Shown here in pieces: positions 44,511 through 53,373 of a stretch of DNA of 64,000 bases (position 1 is the first letter of the stretch; every line of letters starts with the position of its first letter). Location of the stretch: the NCBI GenBank assembly GCA_019670725.1, contig AP024629.1, positions 4,216,001 to 4,280,000 on the forward strand, read 5' to 3'. The position numbers and the translations under genes are program-made. The notes beneath the pieces are model-generated. The model worked only from the letters and a program-made list of their open reading frames with translations. It made no database searches and was not told the DNA's origin. This stretch comes from Alphaproteobacteria bacterium SO-S41. GTDB lineage: Bacteria > Pseudomonadota > Alphaproteobacteria > Micropepsales > Micropepsaceae.

Positions 44511-45068
44511 CTAGCGGTGGAACACGAAGTCATGCGCCGCGAGCACCGCGCGGCGCTCAGCGATCGACATGTCGGGATTCTCGCCCGCCTTGCGGAAGCC
44601 GCGCTCGTGTCCGGCGGGCGTATTCAGCGTGAACATCGCGGCCGTCGTCGTGCCGACATTGGCGAAGCGATGGGTGGTGTTGCGCGGGATATAGGCAAAG
44701 GCGCCTTTGCCTACGCGCATCGTGGTCTCGCCGACCGTCCATTCCCACTCGCCGTCCAGCGCGAACCAGAGTTCGTCCTCGCGCGGCTGGTGATGCGGCG
44801 GCGCGCCCGGCCCCGGCTCCAGCGTCACATAGGAGACCTGCAACGCGCCGGCGCTTTCATCGCCGGTGAGCACGGCGCGGATGACCTGACGCCCGTCCGC
44901 GAGGATGACGGCGCCCTCACCCGCGCCCAGCAGCCGCGGCAGGCGCGGCAGCGCGGTCCAGGCCTCGCGCAGCGCCTGATAGTCGTCGGTGGTCCGGATC
45001 TCGCGCACCAGCGGCACCGCCGCGACATTCACCCGTGCATCGCTCGCGCGGACTTCGTCCGTCTGCAT
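44511..45068 (-). CDS. Cupin-domain protein
   Basis: 185 aa. Residues 95-150 form a cupin: GPGAPPHHQPREDELWFALDGE holds the His-His-Glu metal triad of motif 1 and AYIPRNTTHRFAN is motif 2 with its His. The N-terminal ~90 residues are a separate alpha/beta part. GGGGAGGA just before ATG 45068 fixes the start. Possible oxygenase, isomerase or small-molecule sensor; metal and substrate unknown. Confidence 0.85.
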   Translation of the reverse strand: MQTDEVRASDARVNVAAVPLVREIRTTDDYQALREAWTALPRLPRLLGAGEGAVILADGRQVIRAVLTGDESAGALQVSYVTLEPGPGAPPHHQPREDELWFALDGEWEWTVGETTMRVGKGAFAYIPRNTTHRFANVGTTTAAMFTLNTPAGHERGFRKAGENPDMSIAERRAVLAAHDFVFHR

Positions 45069-45183
45069 CGTATCCTCCCCGAACCTGTCACCGCATTGTC
45101 CGGACATTGTGACATTGCCGGTGCTTGACGCCAGTGCGGCATAGCGTAAGCCAGCGCCGGGCAGCGCGGGCGCACAGGACTTC

Positions 45184-45930
45184 ATGGACCTGATCTTGAT
45201 CGGTACGACGGGCGTGGTGCTCGGCGCGCTCCTGCTGGCTGAGCGGCTGTGGCCCGCCCGGCAATTCCCGGTCATCCGCGGCTGGCGGCTGACCGGCGCG
45301 CTGTTCCTCGCCCTGTTCGTGCCGGTCAGCGGCAGCGTCGCGCTGATCCTGCCGCCGCGCTGGCTGGAGGCGCACGCGCTGCTGCATCTGGAGCCCCTGC
45401 CCTATGGGCTGGAACTCGTCTGCGGCTTCCTGCTCGCGACCTTTTCCTATTACTGGCTGCACCGGGCGCAGCACCGCTTCCACTGGTTCTGGCGCTCCGG
45501 CCACCAGATGCATCATGCGATCCAGCGGGTGGACCTGGGCGCCACCGCCTTCCTGCACCCAACCGATCTTTTCCTGCAGATCGCGGTGACGCTGGTCGTC
45601 TGCGCCTTCGTGCTCGGCCTGTCGCCGGAGGCGACGGCGACGGTCAGCCTGATCGCGGGGGTTGCCGGGTTCTTCCAGCACGTCAATCTCAGCACGCCGA
45701 CCTGGGTGGCGCTGTTCTGCCAGCGGCCGGAGGCGCATTGCCGCCATCACGAGATCGGCGTGCACTCTTATAATTTCGGCGACTTCCCGCTGTGGGATGT
45801 CCTGTTCGGGACCTTCAGCAATCCCAAGGACTGGGCGGGCGAGGCCGGGTTCGGATCGGCGCCGCGGATCAAGGACCTGATGCTGATGCGCGACGTGTCA
45901 GGCCCGCCCGAGGTCGCGGGCGCGCGCTGA
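45184..45930 (+). CDS. Sterol desaturase / fatty-acid hydroxylase family protein
   Basis: 248-aa integral membrane di-iron protein. Three or four transmembrane segments (about 5-20, 35-57, 75-92, 125-165). Histidine motifs WLHRAQHRF (His93, His97), GHQMHH (His107, His110, His111) and HCRHHE (His185, His188, His189) give the eight-His set of the superfamily. It could hydroxylate or desaturate a lipid, hopanoid or carotenoid; the exact lipid is unknown. Divergent from the cupin gene. Confidence 0.88.
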   Translation: MDLILIGTTGVVLGALLLAERLWPARQFPVIRGWRLTGALFLALFVPVSGSVALILPPRWLEAHALLHLEPLPYGLELVCGFLLATFSYYWLHRAQHRFHWFWRSGHQMHHAIQRVDLGATAFLHPTDLFLQIAVTLVVCAFVLGLSPEATATVSLIAGVAGFFQHVNLSTPTWVALFCQRPEAHCRHHEIGVHSYNFGDFPLWDVLFGTFSNPKDWAGEAGFGSAPRIKDLMLMRDVSGPPEVAGAR

Positions 45931-45996
45931 GCGTCGCATTGGCAGGCCTGCCGCATCGTGCGAGGGATGCGGCAACGATAACAGCGGAGGCCGCCG

Positions 45997-46770
45997 ATGG
46001 ACCTGAAACTCAAGGATCGCGTCATCTTCGTCGCCGGCGGCAGCCGGGGCATCGGGCTCGGCATTGTCGAGACGTGTCTTGCGGAAGGCGCAAAGGTCGC
46101 CTTCGCGGCGCGCGGGGCTGAGGCGCTGGAGGAAACGCGGGCGCGACTTGCGAAGCAGTATGGCGCGGACAAGGTGTGGGCCGCGGCGGGCGACCTCCGC
46201 GAAGGCGCCGTCATCGACGGGATGGTTGCGCGGATCGAAGCCGAGATGGGACCGATCTGGGGCGCGGTCGCCAATGTCGGCCTGCATCCCTGCCCGCCCG
46301 GTTTCGAAATCCAGGACGAGATCTGGGATGCCGGCTTCGTGCAGAATCTCGATTCCGCCTTCCGCCTCGCGCGGCCCGTGCTGCGCCACATGACGGCGCG
46401 CAAGGAAGGCTCGTTCATCTTCATCAGCTCGATCGCGGGTCTGGGCGCGCTGGGGACGGCGCTGACCTATGGCACCTCGAAGGCGGCGGTGAACCATCTC
46501 GCCAAGGAGCTGGCGAAGATCGCCGGGCCGAGCGGCGTGCGCGTCAATGCGATCGCGCCGGGCAATATCATCTTTCCCGGCGGGAGCTGGGAAGCGAACT
46601 CGACCGGCGAACGCGCGAGTTCGTGGGCGCGCTGGATCAAGCGCGAGGTGCCGCTGCAGCGCTACGGCACGCCGGAGGAGATCGGCGCGATGGCGGCGAT
46701 GCTGCTGAGCCCCGTGGCGAGCTTCGTCACCGGCGCGGTCATTCCCGTCGATGGCGGGCAGACGCGCTAG
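45997..46770 (+). CDS. SDR-family oxidoreductase
   Basis: 257-aa classical SDR. GGSRGIG at about 15-21, ARG after strand 2 suggesting NADP, ANVG in place of NNAG near 90, SSIAGLG with catalytic Ser, YGTSKAAVNH with Tyr-Lys, then APGNIIFPG and IPVDGGQTR at the C-terminus. Resembles the 3-oxoacyl-ACP reductase-like group but no fatty-acid synthesis genes are near. A purine-rich site (GCGGAGGCC) precedes the ATG. The stop shares CTAG with the NlpC/P60 gene. Confidence 0.9.
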   Translation: MDLKLKDRVIFVAGGSRGIGLGIVETCLAEGAKVAFAARGAEALEETRARLAKQYGADKVWAAAGDLREGAVIDGMVARIEAEMGPIWGAVANVGLHPCPPGFEIQDEIWDAGFVQNLDSAFRLARPVLRHMTARKEGSFIFISSIAGLGALGTALTYGTSKAAVNHLAKELAKIAGPSGVRVNAIAPGNIIFPGGSWEANSTGERASSWARWIKREVPLQRYGTPEEIGAMAAMLLSPVASFVTGAVIPVDGGQTR

Positions 46771-47606
46771 AGCCGCCGGATCGAGGTGATCGGAAAACCG
46801 CGCGCTTCGATGCGGGCGACGGCCTTGGCGAGCGGTTCGCTGGCGACCGTCATGTGATGGGCGTTGGCGTGGATGAGGCGCACCGCGTTCTGCATGATCC
46901 CGACATGGCCCTTCCAGAAGACGAGGTCGCCGCGATGAAGGCCTTGAAGAGTCTCGGTGAACGCGACCTCGGTTCCGAGCGCGGCCTCCTGCATGTCGGT
47001 ATCGCGGGGCGCGGCGATGCCGGCGAGTTCGAGCGCGGCCTGGACGAGGCCTGAGCAATCGAAGCCGAGCGGCGTGCGGCCGCCCCAGAGATAGGGGACG
47101 CCGACAAAGCGTTCGGCGACAGCGACAAAATCATAGGTGCGCGCCATCAAGGGCGCGAGGTGATGGGCGAAGATGAAGCCGCCGGTCGCGAGTTCGGCAT
47201 AGTCGCCCTTGCCCGGCGTGACCTTGGCGCCCAGCGGCAGCGTCAGACGCACCGGCGATTTCAGGTCGGGCGCGGCATAGACGAAGGTCGACGAGGCCGT
47301 GACCCGGTGGGTCGGCGCGGCGCCGGCGGGGCCGAGATCGGCGGCGGCGATATAGCCGACATAACCGTCAAATGCCGCCTGACCCCAGCAGAAGCCGTCT
47401 TTCGTTTCGTAGACCGTGAAGGTCTCGCCGAAGAGGAGTTCGGTTTCGACCGGCGCGTCCGCAGCGGGACGGCGGCGAATCCAGGTCTTGCCCGCGATGC
47501 AGGTCTGCGGCGTGCCGTCGGCATAGGCGTCGGCCGTCACCGCGCCTTTCAGGTGCGCGGCCGCGAGATCGGGGCGCGCCGGGGTGAGGCGGCGGTCGGT
47601 CGTCAT
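46767..47606 (-). CDS. NlpC/P60 (C40) peptidase with bacterial SH3 domains
   Basis: 279-aa peptidoglycan-hydrolase-like enzyme. Two SH3-like units cover about 30-135 and the papain-like domain 145-265: catalytic Cys184 in GFDCSGLVQ, His234 in GHVGIM and polar His246 in HANAHH. It would cut gamma-D-Glu-diaminopimelate or related bonds. No signal peptide is evident, which argues for cytosolic recycling of cell-wall peptides (as in DpnI/YkfC-like enzymes), unless exported otherwise. Starts four bases into the end of the MarR gene upstream. Confidence 0.88.
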   Translation of the reverse strand: MTTDRRLTPARPDLAAAHLKGAVTADAYADGTPQTCIAGKTWIRRRPAADAPVETELLFGETFTVYETKDGFCWGQAAFDGYVGYIAAADLGPAGAAPTHRVTASSTFVYAAPDLKSPVRLTLPLGAKVTPGKGDYAELATGGFIFAHHLAPLMARTYDFVAVAERFVGVPYLWGGRTPLGFDCSGLVQAALELAGIAAPRDTDMQEAALGTEVAFTETLQGLHRGDLVFWKGHVGIMQNAVRLIHANAHHMTVASEPLAKAVARIEARGFPITSIRRL

Positions 47607-47956
47607 GTGGCCGGAAAGGCGTCCGCGGCCGCCGCGACGCGGTCACCGAAATCGCTGAGGAAGACCGAGCCCTTCACGGTGCGCTGGACGAGGACGTTAC
47701 GGCGGTCCTCCTCGTCGCGGCGGCGCTTCAGAAGCTGCAAGCGGCCGAGCGTATCGAGCGCGCGGGTGATGGCGGGCTTCGTCACCTTCAGCAGCTTGGC
47801 GAGGCCGCGCACGGTGTGCGGCGGCGGCTGGAGATAGACGTGGAGCAGAATCGCCATCTGGCGCTGGGTGAGGTCCGGCGCGTCGGAGCGGACGCCTTCC
47901 AGCGTGACCTCGCGCCAGAGGGCGAGCGCGGTCATCGGCTTGATGTCGAGCGGCAT
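47603..47956 (-). CDS. MarR-family winged-helix regulator
   Basis: 117-aa. Winged helix: LTQRQMAILLHVYL, HTVRGLAKLLKVTKPAITRALDTLGRLQLLKRRRDEEDRRNVLVQRT, with recognition helix and wing intact. ATG 47956 preferred over a longer start, matching the shorter MarR subgroup. It overlaps and is upstream of the NlpC/P60 gene in one operon and may control it. Confidence 0.85.
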   Translation of the reverse strand: MPLDIKPMTALALWREVTLEGVRSDAPDLTQRQMAILLHVYLQPPPHTVRGLAKLLKVTKPAITRALDTLGRLQLLKRRRDEEDRRNVLVQRTVKGSVFLSDFGDRVAAAADAFPAT

Positions 47957-48010
47957 GGTGCGTCGTCGGCCCTGGGTCGGGCGCAACTGTGCGGCGTCAG
48001 TCCGATGCGA

Positions 48011-49411
48011 TCAAGACGTTTTTGAACCGAAACGGTTTTCGAGCAGCGCGAAGAGGGCGCGGATGCACTGCGCCTCGGCCCCCGCGGGGTGGCCGGGGCG
48101 CGGCTTGTCGGTCCAGGCCGCGACATCGAAATGCGCGAAGCTCTTCGTCTCGGTCACGAAGCGGTTGAGGAAGAGCGCCGCGGTGATCGAGCCGGCATAG
48201 GCGCTGTCGGCATTGTTCGAGATGTCGGCGACTTTGCCGTCGATCCAGCTTTCGTAATTCTTCCAGAGCGGCAGGCGCCACATCGGGTCCTGCTCGGCGA
48301 TCGCCTGGGTCGCGAGCTCGGCGGCGAGTGCGTCGTCATGCGTATACACGGGCGGGAGTTCGAAACCGGTCGCGACGCGCGCCGCGCCGGTGAGCGTCGC
48401 CATGCAGACGAGGAGGTCCGGCGTTTCGGTGTCGGCTTCGGCCAGCGCGTCGGCGAGGACGAGGCGGCCTTCCGCGTCGGTATTGCCGATCTCGACGGTG
48501 AGGCCCTTGCGGCTGGTGAGGACGTCGCCGGGGCGATAGGCATCGCCCGAGATGGCGTTCTCGACGGCGGGGATCAGAACGCGGAGGCGGACGGGGAGGT
48601 TCGCGTCCATGATCATATGGGCGAGACCAAGCATCGCCGCGGCGCCGCCCATGTCCTTCTTCATCAGCAGCATGCCGGCCGCGCCCTTGATGTCGAGGCC
48701 GCCGGAATCGAAGCAGACGCCCTTGCCGACCAGGGTCACTTTCGGCGCATCGGCATCGCCCCAGGTAACGTCGATCAGGCGGGGCGCGCGCACCGAGGCG
48801 CGGCCGACGGCGTGGATCATCGGGTAGTTGCCGGCGATGAGGTCGTCGCCCGCGACGATGCGCAGCGCGGCGTCATGCGTGTTGGCGACGACGCCCGCGG
48901 CGGCCGCGAGCTCGGCGGGGCCCATGACATTGGAGGGCGCGTTCACGAGATCGCGGGCGAAGGAGATCGCGACGGCCTGGCGTCTGGCGGTCGTGAAGGC
49001 CGCCTTGTCGACGAGAAGCCGCGCCTTCTCCGCCTTCACGCGCGAGGGCTTGAAAGTGTTGTAGGCATAGGCGCCGAGCGCAAAGCCGAGCGCCGCGAAA
49101 TGGGCGGTCACGCCCGCCTCGCCGACGATGCGGTAATCGCCGGCCGGCAATGCGGTCGCGGCGCTGCCATAGATGAGCTTGTCGTCGTTCTTGCCGAGGC
49201 CCAGTACGGCCAGCGACAGCGCGCCGTCCTCGCCGGGCACCAGCAGCAGCTTGCCGGCCTGCGCCTTGAAATCCTGCGCCTTCGCCCAGGCCGTGAAGCG
49301 CGCGCCCTGGCCTTCCGCGAAATCGCCCCAGCCGGCCGAGGTGACGCCGTGAAGGGGGACGGCCGCGCGGCCGTCATCGGAAAGGAGCACGTCGATCGTG
49401 GGCAGGGTCAT
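48011..49411 (-). CDS. M17 leucyl-aminopeptidase-family peptidase
   Basis: 466-aa di-zinc aminopeptidase. VGKGVCFDSGGLDIKGAAGM carries a metal Asp and catalytic Lys region; MKKDMGGAAA follows; NTDAEGRLVLADAL is the family signature with metal Asp/Glu and catalytic Arg. The N-terminal ~160-residue domain is PepB-like in size, and the enzyme is closest to the cytosolic proteobacterial PepA/PepB-like group. ATG 49411 avoids a poorly supported 22-residue extension. Probably a cytosolic hexamer for peptide turnover. Confidence 0.92.
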   Translation of the reverse strand: MTLPTIDVLLSDDGRAAVPLHGVTSAGWGDFAEGQGARFTAWAKAQDFKAQAGKLLLVPGEDGALSLAVLGLGKNDDKLIYGSAATALPAGDYRIVGEAGVTAHFAALGFALGAYAYNTFKPSRVKAEKARLLVDKAAFTTARRQAVAISFARDLVNAPSNVMGPAELAAAAGVVANTHDAALRIVAGDDLIAGNYPMIHAVGRASVRAPRLIDVTWGDADAPKVTLVGKGVCFDSGGLDIKGAAGMLLMKKDMGGAAAMLGLAHMIMDANLPVRLRVLIPAVENAISGDAYRPGDVLTSRKGLTVEIGNTDAEGRLVLADALAEADTETPDLLVCMATLTGAARVATGFELPPVYTHDDALAAELATQAIAEQDPMWRLPLWKNYESWIDGKVADISNNADSAYAGSITAALFLNRFVTETKSFAHFDVAAWTDKPRPGHPAGAEAQCIRALFALLENRFGSKTS

Positions 49412-49524
49412 GGACTGCAATCGCTGATTGGCGGGATAAGGGGTCGCAAATGGCGGATGCCGGCTGGCAAGCGTCACCCGGCAGAGAATAGTGTCTCGGC
49501 GCGCCGAATCAAACGGAGGGTCCG

Positions 49525-50175
49525 ATGAAACTCACCATCGCCGTGGGCACGAAGAACTGGTCGTCCTGGTCGCTGCGTGGCTGGCTGCCCGTCAGGGCCT
49601 CGGGCCTCGCCTTCACAGAGCAATATATCCGCCTCCGCCATGACGACACCGAGAGCGACGTGAAGGCGATCTCGCCGTCCGGCCTGGTGCCGCTGCTGAG
49701 CGTCGAGGACGGGGACGCCAAGTTTCAGATCTGGGACAGCCTGGCGATCGCCGAGTTCATGGCCGAGATCGCGCCGGCCGCCCGGCTGTGGCCCGAAGAC
49801 CGGGTGGCGCGCGCCAAGGCCCGTTCGGTGGCGGCGGAGATGCATTCGGGCTTCCCGGCCCTCAGGCAGCAATTCTCGATGGAATTCGCCCGTCATATGC
49901 CCGGCGTGACGCCGACGGAAGGCACCGCCAAGGCGATCGCCCGGATCGTGACGGTGTGGGAGGACGCCCTGAAGGAGTCCGGCGGACCGTTCCTCTTCGG
50001 CAAGACGTTCGGGAATGCCGACTTCTTCTATGCCCCGGTCGTCTCGCGCTTCCACTCCTATGACGTGAAGCTGACCGGCGCGGCCAAGGCCTATGCCGAC
50101 ACGGTGTGGCACCACCCCTTCATGCGCGAATGGCTGAAGGCCTCGGCGCAGGAGGTGGCGGAGGGCGTCGTCTAG
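49525..50175 (+). CDS. Glutathione S-transferase family protein
   Basis: 216-aa GST. Thioredoxin-fold motif TKNWSSWSLRGWLPVRASG holds Ser residues at the catalytic loop; PSGLVPLLSVED has the cis-Pro; WDSLAIAEFMAE the gamma-Glu site. The helical domain ends FMREWLKAS. Belongs to a GstA-like group of dehalogenating or detoxifying GSTs of uncertain substrate. Different subgroup from the GST at 31270. Confidence 0.9.
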   Translation: MKLTIAVGTKNWSSWSLRGWLPVRASGLAFTEQYIRLRHDDTESDVKAISPSGLVPLLSVEDGDAKFQIWDSLAIAEFMAEIAPAARLWPEDRVARAKARSVAAEMHSGFPALRQQFSMEFARHMPGVTPTEGTAKAIARIVTVWEDALKESGGPFLFGKTFGNADFFYAPVVSRFHSYDVKLTGAAKAYADTVWHHPFMREWLKASAQEVAEGVV

Positions 50176-50185
50176 TTCGAAGGCG

Positions 50186-50213
50186 TGGATGGTCCGCCTT
50201 CGCGGACCATGAC
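50186..50213. repeat. REP-like element, single copy
   Basis: Hairpin ATGGTCCGC, loop CTTC, GCGGACCAT within a unit that aligns with the second copy at 44452: shared ends TGGAT and ATGAC and shared core CCGCCTTCGCGG. A second 9-bp hairpin (GACGGGCGC with GCGCCCGTC, to 50238) follows. It fills the gap between the convergent GST and TAXI genes. Confidence 0.65.
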
Positions 50214-50236
50214 GGGCGCGCGGACGCTTGCGCCCG

Positions 50237-51250
50237 TCAGTTCGGCTGGCCGAGCGAGGCGTAATAGGCGGCGGCGCCGGGGTGGAGTGGGACCGGCAGG
50301 CCGCTCTGCGCGGTTTCCAGCCGGATCAGCTTGCCCTTGGGATGGCCGCTGTCGAGCAGACCGCGATTGTCGGGATGGAAGAGCGCGCGGGCGATGGCGA
50401 AGACGAGATCGTCGGGCACCGCCGCATTGACCAGCCAGATCGCGCGCACCTCGATGGTCGGGACGGCCGGCATGTTCTGGTAGGTGCCGGCGGGGATGTC
50501 GGCCTTCACGAGATAGGGCGTGTTCTTGACGAGGGCGTCGATCTCCTTGCCCTCGACCGGCAGCAGGCGAATCTTGCCCTGCGCGGCCAGTTCCTCGACG
50601 ACGCCGAGCGGCGCGCCGCCGACGAAGAAGAAGGCGTCCAGTTCGCCCGCCTGCAGCATCTCCAGCGAGCGGTCGGCGTTCTCGAAGGTGAACGGCACCG
50701 TCTTTTCGCCCATCTTGAAGGCGCCGAGCACGGTGCGCGCCATGGCATTGGTGCCCGACCCCGCCGCGTCGATCGAGACGCGCTTCCATTTCAGATCCTT
50801 GATCGTCTGGATCTTGGAATCGGCGAGCACGACGATATGGACGGTTTCGGGGAAGAGCGCGGCGATGGCGCGCAGCTCGGTCGCCTTGCCTTCCTTCTTG
50901 AAGATGCCGCGGCCCTCGAAGGCGTCGGCGGCGATGTCGGCCTGGGCAAGGCCCGAGGTCACGCGGCCCTCATTGACCGCGCGGACATTGGCGATCGAGC
51001 CTTCCGAGGCGCGCGCCGCCGCGATCAGCCCGACCGGCCCGCAGCGGCCTTCGGCCTCGCAGCGCGCGACGCCGGGCGGATGGCTGATCAGCGAGGCCAG
51101 CATCTGGCCGATCGGGAAGTAGGTGCCCGAGCTTGAACCCGTCGCGATCTGGAAGGCGATCCGCTCAGGCGTGTCGGTGGGCGGCGTCGTCATCGCCATG
51201 GCCGCACCGGCGGCGGCGAAGAGAATGGCGAGGGTTCGGACGAGACGCAT
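50237..51250 (-). CDS. TAXI-family TRAP transporter solute-binding protein
   Basis: 337 aa, signal peptide 1-19 (LFAAAGAAMA), periplasmic. IATGSSSGTYFPIGQMLA is the TAXI signature that grips a carboxylate or glutamate; RVSIDAAGSGTNAMA and GELDAFFFVGGAP are second-lobe motifs. TAXI proteins normally work with fused DctQM permeases; none is in the window, so it is an orphan or pairs with a distant permease. Also possible: a sensor-associated binding protein. Ligand unknown. Confidence 0.85.
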   Translation of the reverse strand: MRLVRTLAILFAAAGAAMAMTTPPTDTPERIAFQIATGSSSGTYFPIGQMLASLISHPPGVARCEAEGRCGPVGLIAAARASEGSIANVRAVNEGRVTSGLAQADIAADAFEGRGIFKKEGKATELRAIAALFPETVHIVVLADSKIQTIKDLKWKRVSIDAAGSGTNAMARTVLGAFKMGEKTVPFTFENADRSLEMLQAGELDAFFFVGGAPLGVVEELAAQGKIRLLPVEGKEIDALVKNTPYLVKADIPAGTYQNMPAVPTIEVRAIWLVNAAVPDDLVFAIARALFHPDNRGLLDSGHPKGKLIRLETAQSGLPVPLHPGAAAYYASLGQPN

Positions 51251-51347
51251 CGGGCTACGGTAAGTGGCGGGGGCGCGGCGACTATAGACCGGCAAATGGC
51301 GGCGGCACAAAAACTTCGCCATCGTCGTCGGGCCGCGGGACCTCGAT

Positions 51348-51363
51348 CTTAAGACTTTCTTGA
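51348..51363. promoter_or_regulatory. CtrA-type box upstream of tadD (one mismatch)
   Basis: TTAA (51348-51351), seven bases, TTGAC (51359-51363), one base off TTAAC. It is 54 bases before tadD, with a GGTTAACC palindrome at 51367-51374 beside it. Together with the boxes near flp this supports, but does not prove, CtrA control. Confidence 0.4.
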
Positions 51364-51416
51364 CCCCGGTTAACCAAACTGAGGGGTGAAATCTCTGCAT
51401 TCCCGAGGGGTCTATC

Positions 51417-52334
51417 ATGTCCGCTGCGCACCGCGTCCTGCGCCGGCCGCTTCGTCTCGCCGCCATCCTGATGGCCGGCAGTGTGCTTGCCGCCTGCGCC
51501 TCCGACGGCGCGACGCAGGCCGCCGCGCCCGCCCCCAACGACGAGCGCGCCGCAGCGATCGCCGACCTGAAATCGCGCCCGGTGCCCGACGATCCGATCG
51601 GCAAGGCGGCCTATTGGGCGCAGCGCTCCGAAGTGGAGCCGGACAATGTCGAAATCTCCGTCCAGTTCGCCAAGGCGCTGCGCGGCATCGGCTCGAACGA
51701 TCGCGCGGTGGAATTCCTCGAGGAGCGCCTCATCAAGCAGCCCGGCCAGCCCGAGCTGATGGCGGAGTACGGCAAGTCGCTGGTCGCCGCGCGCCGCCCG
51801 CAGGAGGCGCTGCCCGTGCTCGCCCAGGCGCGCCAGATGAAGCCCGACGACTGGACCATCCTGGTCGCGCAGGGCGTCGCCTATGACCAGCTCGGCGATT
51901 TCCCCCATGCCCGCCAGAGCTATGAAGCGGCGCTGGCGATCTCGCCCAACAATCCCGCGATCCTCAACAATCTCGGCCTCTCCTATATGATGGCCGGCGA
52001 CAAGCAGAACGCGGCGAAATATCTGCGCATGGCGGCCGCCGCGCCGGGCGCCAATGCGCAGGTCAGGGCGAATTTGGCGATGGTCGCCGATGTGCCCGTC
52101 GCCGCCGCGGAAGCGCCCCCGCCGGCCCCGCCCGTCGAGGCGGCGGAGGCAGCCCCGGCACCCGCCCCTGCCCCGGCATCCAAGCCCGCCCCGAAACCAA
52201 AGACGGAGCGTGCGATGACGACGCCCGTCGCGAAGCCCGTTGCCACACCGGCAGCCGAAGTTCCTGTTGCGACCGGGGCGCCGCGCGCCATGGCCACGAC
52301 CAAGGGCGCGTCCGAACTGCGCGGCTCGGACTAA
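51417..52334 (+). CDS. tadD: Tad pilus assembly lipoprotein TadD
   Basis: 305-aa TPR lipoprotein. Lipobox LAAC with Cys27 gives an outer-membrane anchor. Tetratricopeptide repeats fill about 60-225 (ISVQFAKALRGIGSNDRAVE, LMAEYGKSLVAARRPQEALP, LNNLGLSYMMAGDKQNAAKYL). The C-terminal 80 residues are Pro/Ala-rich with PAPAPAPAS-like repeats. TadD helps assemble or localise the secretin in Tad systems. It faces the tadC-ending pilus operon on the opposite strand. Confidence 0.9.
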   Translation: MSAAHRVLRRPLRLAAILMAGSVLAACASDGATQAAAPAPNDERAAAIADLKSRPVPDDPIGKAAYWAQRSEVEPDNVEISVQFAKALRGIGSNDRAVEFLEERLIKQPGQPELMAEYGKSLVAARRPQEALPVLAQARQMKPDDWTILVAQGVAYDQLGDFPHARQSYEAALAISPNNPAILNNLGLSYMMAGDKQNAAKYLRMAAAAPGANAQVRANLAMVADVPVAAAEAPPPAPPVEAAEAAPAPAPAPASKPAPKPKTERAMTTPVAKPVATPAAEVPVATGAPRAMATTKGASELRGSD

Positions 52335-52400
52335 AACGACATCGCCGCACCCAGAAGGCGCGGCGATCCCCTGACAGTCCTTGAGATGGTGAGGCGGCGC

Positions 52401-53363
52401 TTACTGCGCCGCCATGATCTTCATGGCCGCCGGGCCGAGAATGATGACGAAGAGCGGCGGCAGGAAGAACAGGATCATCGGAACCGTCAGCTTGGCGGGC
52501 AGCGAGGCCGCCTTCTGTTCGGCCGCCTGCATGCGCAGTTCGCGATTTTCGAGCGCCATGACGCGCAACGCCGAAGCGAGCGGGGTACCGTATTTCTCGG
52601 CCTGATTGAGCGCGGTCGAGACCGCCTTCACGCCGGGATGGCCGCAGCGTTTGGCCAGGTTGTCATAGGCCTGTCGCCGGTCGGGCAGATAGGAGAGCTC
52701 GGCGGTCAGCAGCGAGAATTCCTCGGCGAGTTCGACCGACTGGCTGCCGACCTCGCCCGCGACGCGGCCGAAGGCGGCTTCGATCGACATGCCGGATTCG
52801 ACGCAGATGAGCAGCAGGTCGAGCGCGTCCGGGAAGGCGCGCATGATCGATTCCTGCCGCTTCGCGGCGATGTTCTTCACGTAGAGATCGGGCACGTAGA
52901 AGCCGAGCGCGGCGGCGCCGATGGTGAAGGCGACCTTGTTGAACATCGGCATCTGGCTCTTCGAAATCACGAAGAGATAGATCGCCGCGATCGCCAGCAG
53001 CACGAACGGCATGGCGAAGCGGAAGAAGAGGAAGGCATAGACCGGGCCCTGGCCGCGATAGCCGGCGGCGTTCAGCTTCTCGCGGATGCCGGGCGTTTCG
53101 AGCAGGTTCTGAAGCTTGAGCTGATCGACCGCCCGCTTCATAAAGTCCATCTGCTGGCCGCGGATGTTCGCCTTCTTGTTCAGCTCCTCCATCTGACGGC
53201 GGCGGAGGACCTCGCGCTGATCGGAGACCGCCTTCAGGCGGCCCGCGAGCTTGTCACCCTTCAGAAGCGGCGCGGCCAGCGTGATGACCGTGGCGAACAC
53301 GGCGAAGCCGGCCAGCACGGAGCCGACAAACTGCGCGTCGAAAAAGAGGTTCACCCAGTTCAT
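52401..53363 (-). CDS. tadC: Tad pilus inner-membrane platform protein TadC
   Basis: 320-aa T2SS-F domain protein. Hydrophobic segments near 12-32, 110-135, 140-160 and 290-312 surround a cytoplasmic F domain (RAFPDALDLLLICVESGMSIEAA, a hallmark of TadB/C). Paired with TadB, it forms the platform around the CpaF ATPase. An 8-bp GC hairpin (52393-52413) covers its stop codon, with no T run. Last gene of the minus-strand operon. Confidence 0.93.
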   Translation of the reverse strand: MNWVNLFFDAQFVGSVLAGFAVFATVITLAAPLLKGDKLAGRLKAVSDQREVLRRRQMEELNKKANIRGQQMDFMKRAVDQLKLQNLLETPGIREKLNAAGYRGQGPVYAFLFFRFAMPFVLLAIAAIYLFVISKSQMPMFNKVAFTIGAAALGFYVPDLYVKNIAAKRQESIMRAFPDALDLLLICVESGMSIEAAFGRVAGEVGSQSVELAEEFSLLTAELSYLPDRRQAYDNLAKRCGHPGVKAVSTALNQAEKYGTPLASALRVMALENRELRMQAAEQKAASLPAKLTVPMILFFLPPLFVIILGPAAMKIMAAQ

Positions 53364-53373
53364 GCGCGGGGCC

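Noticed and set aside
52393-52413. Intrinsic terminator between tadC and tadD
   Set aside because: The GC hairpin covers the tadC stop codon but has no T run on either strand.
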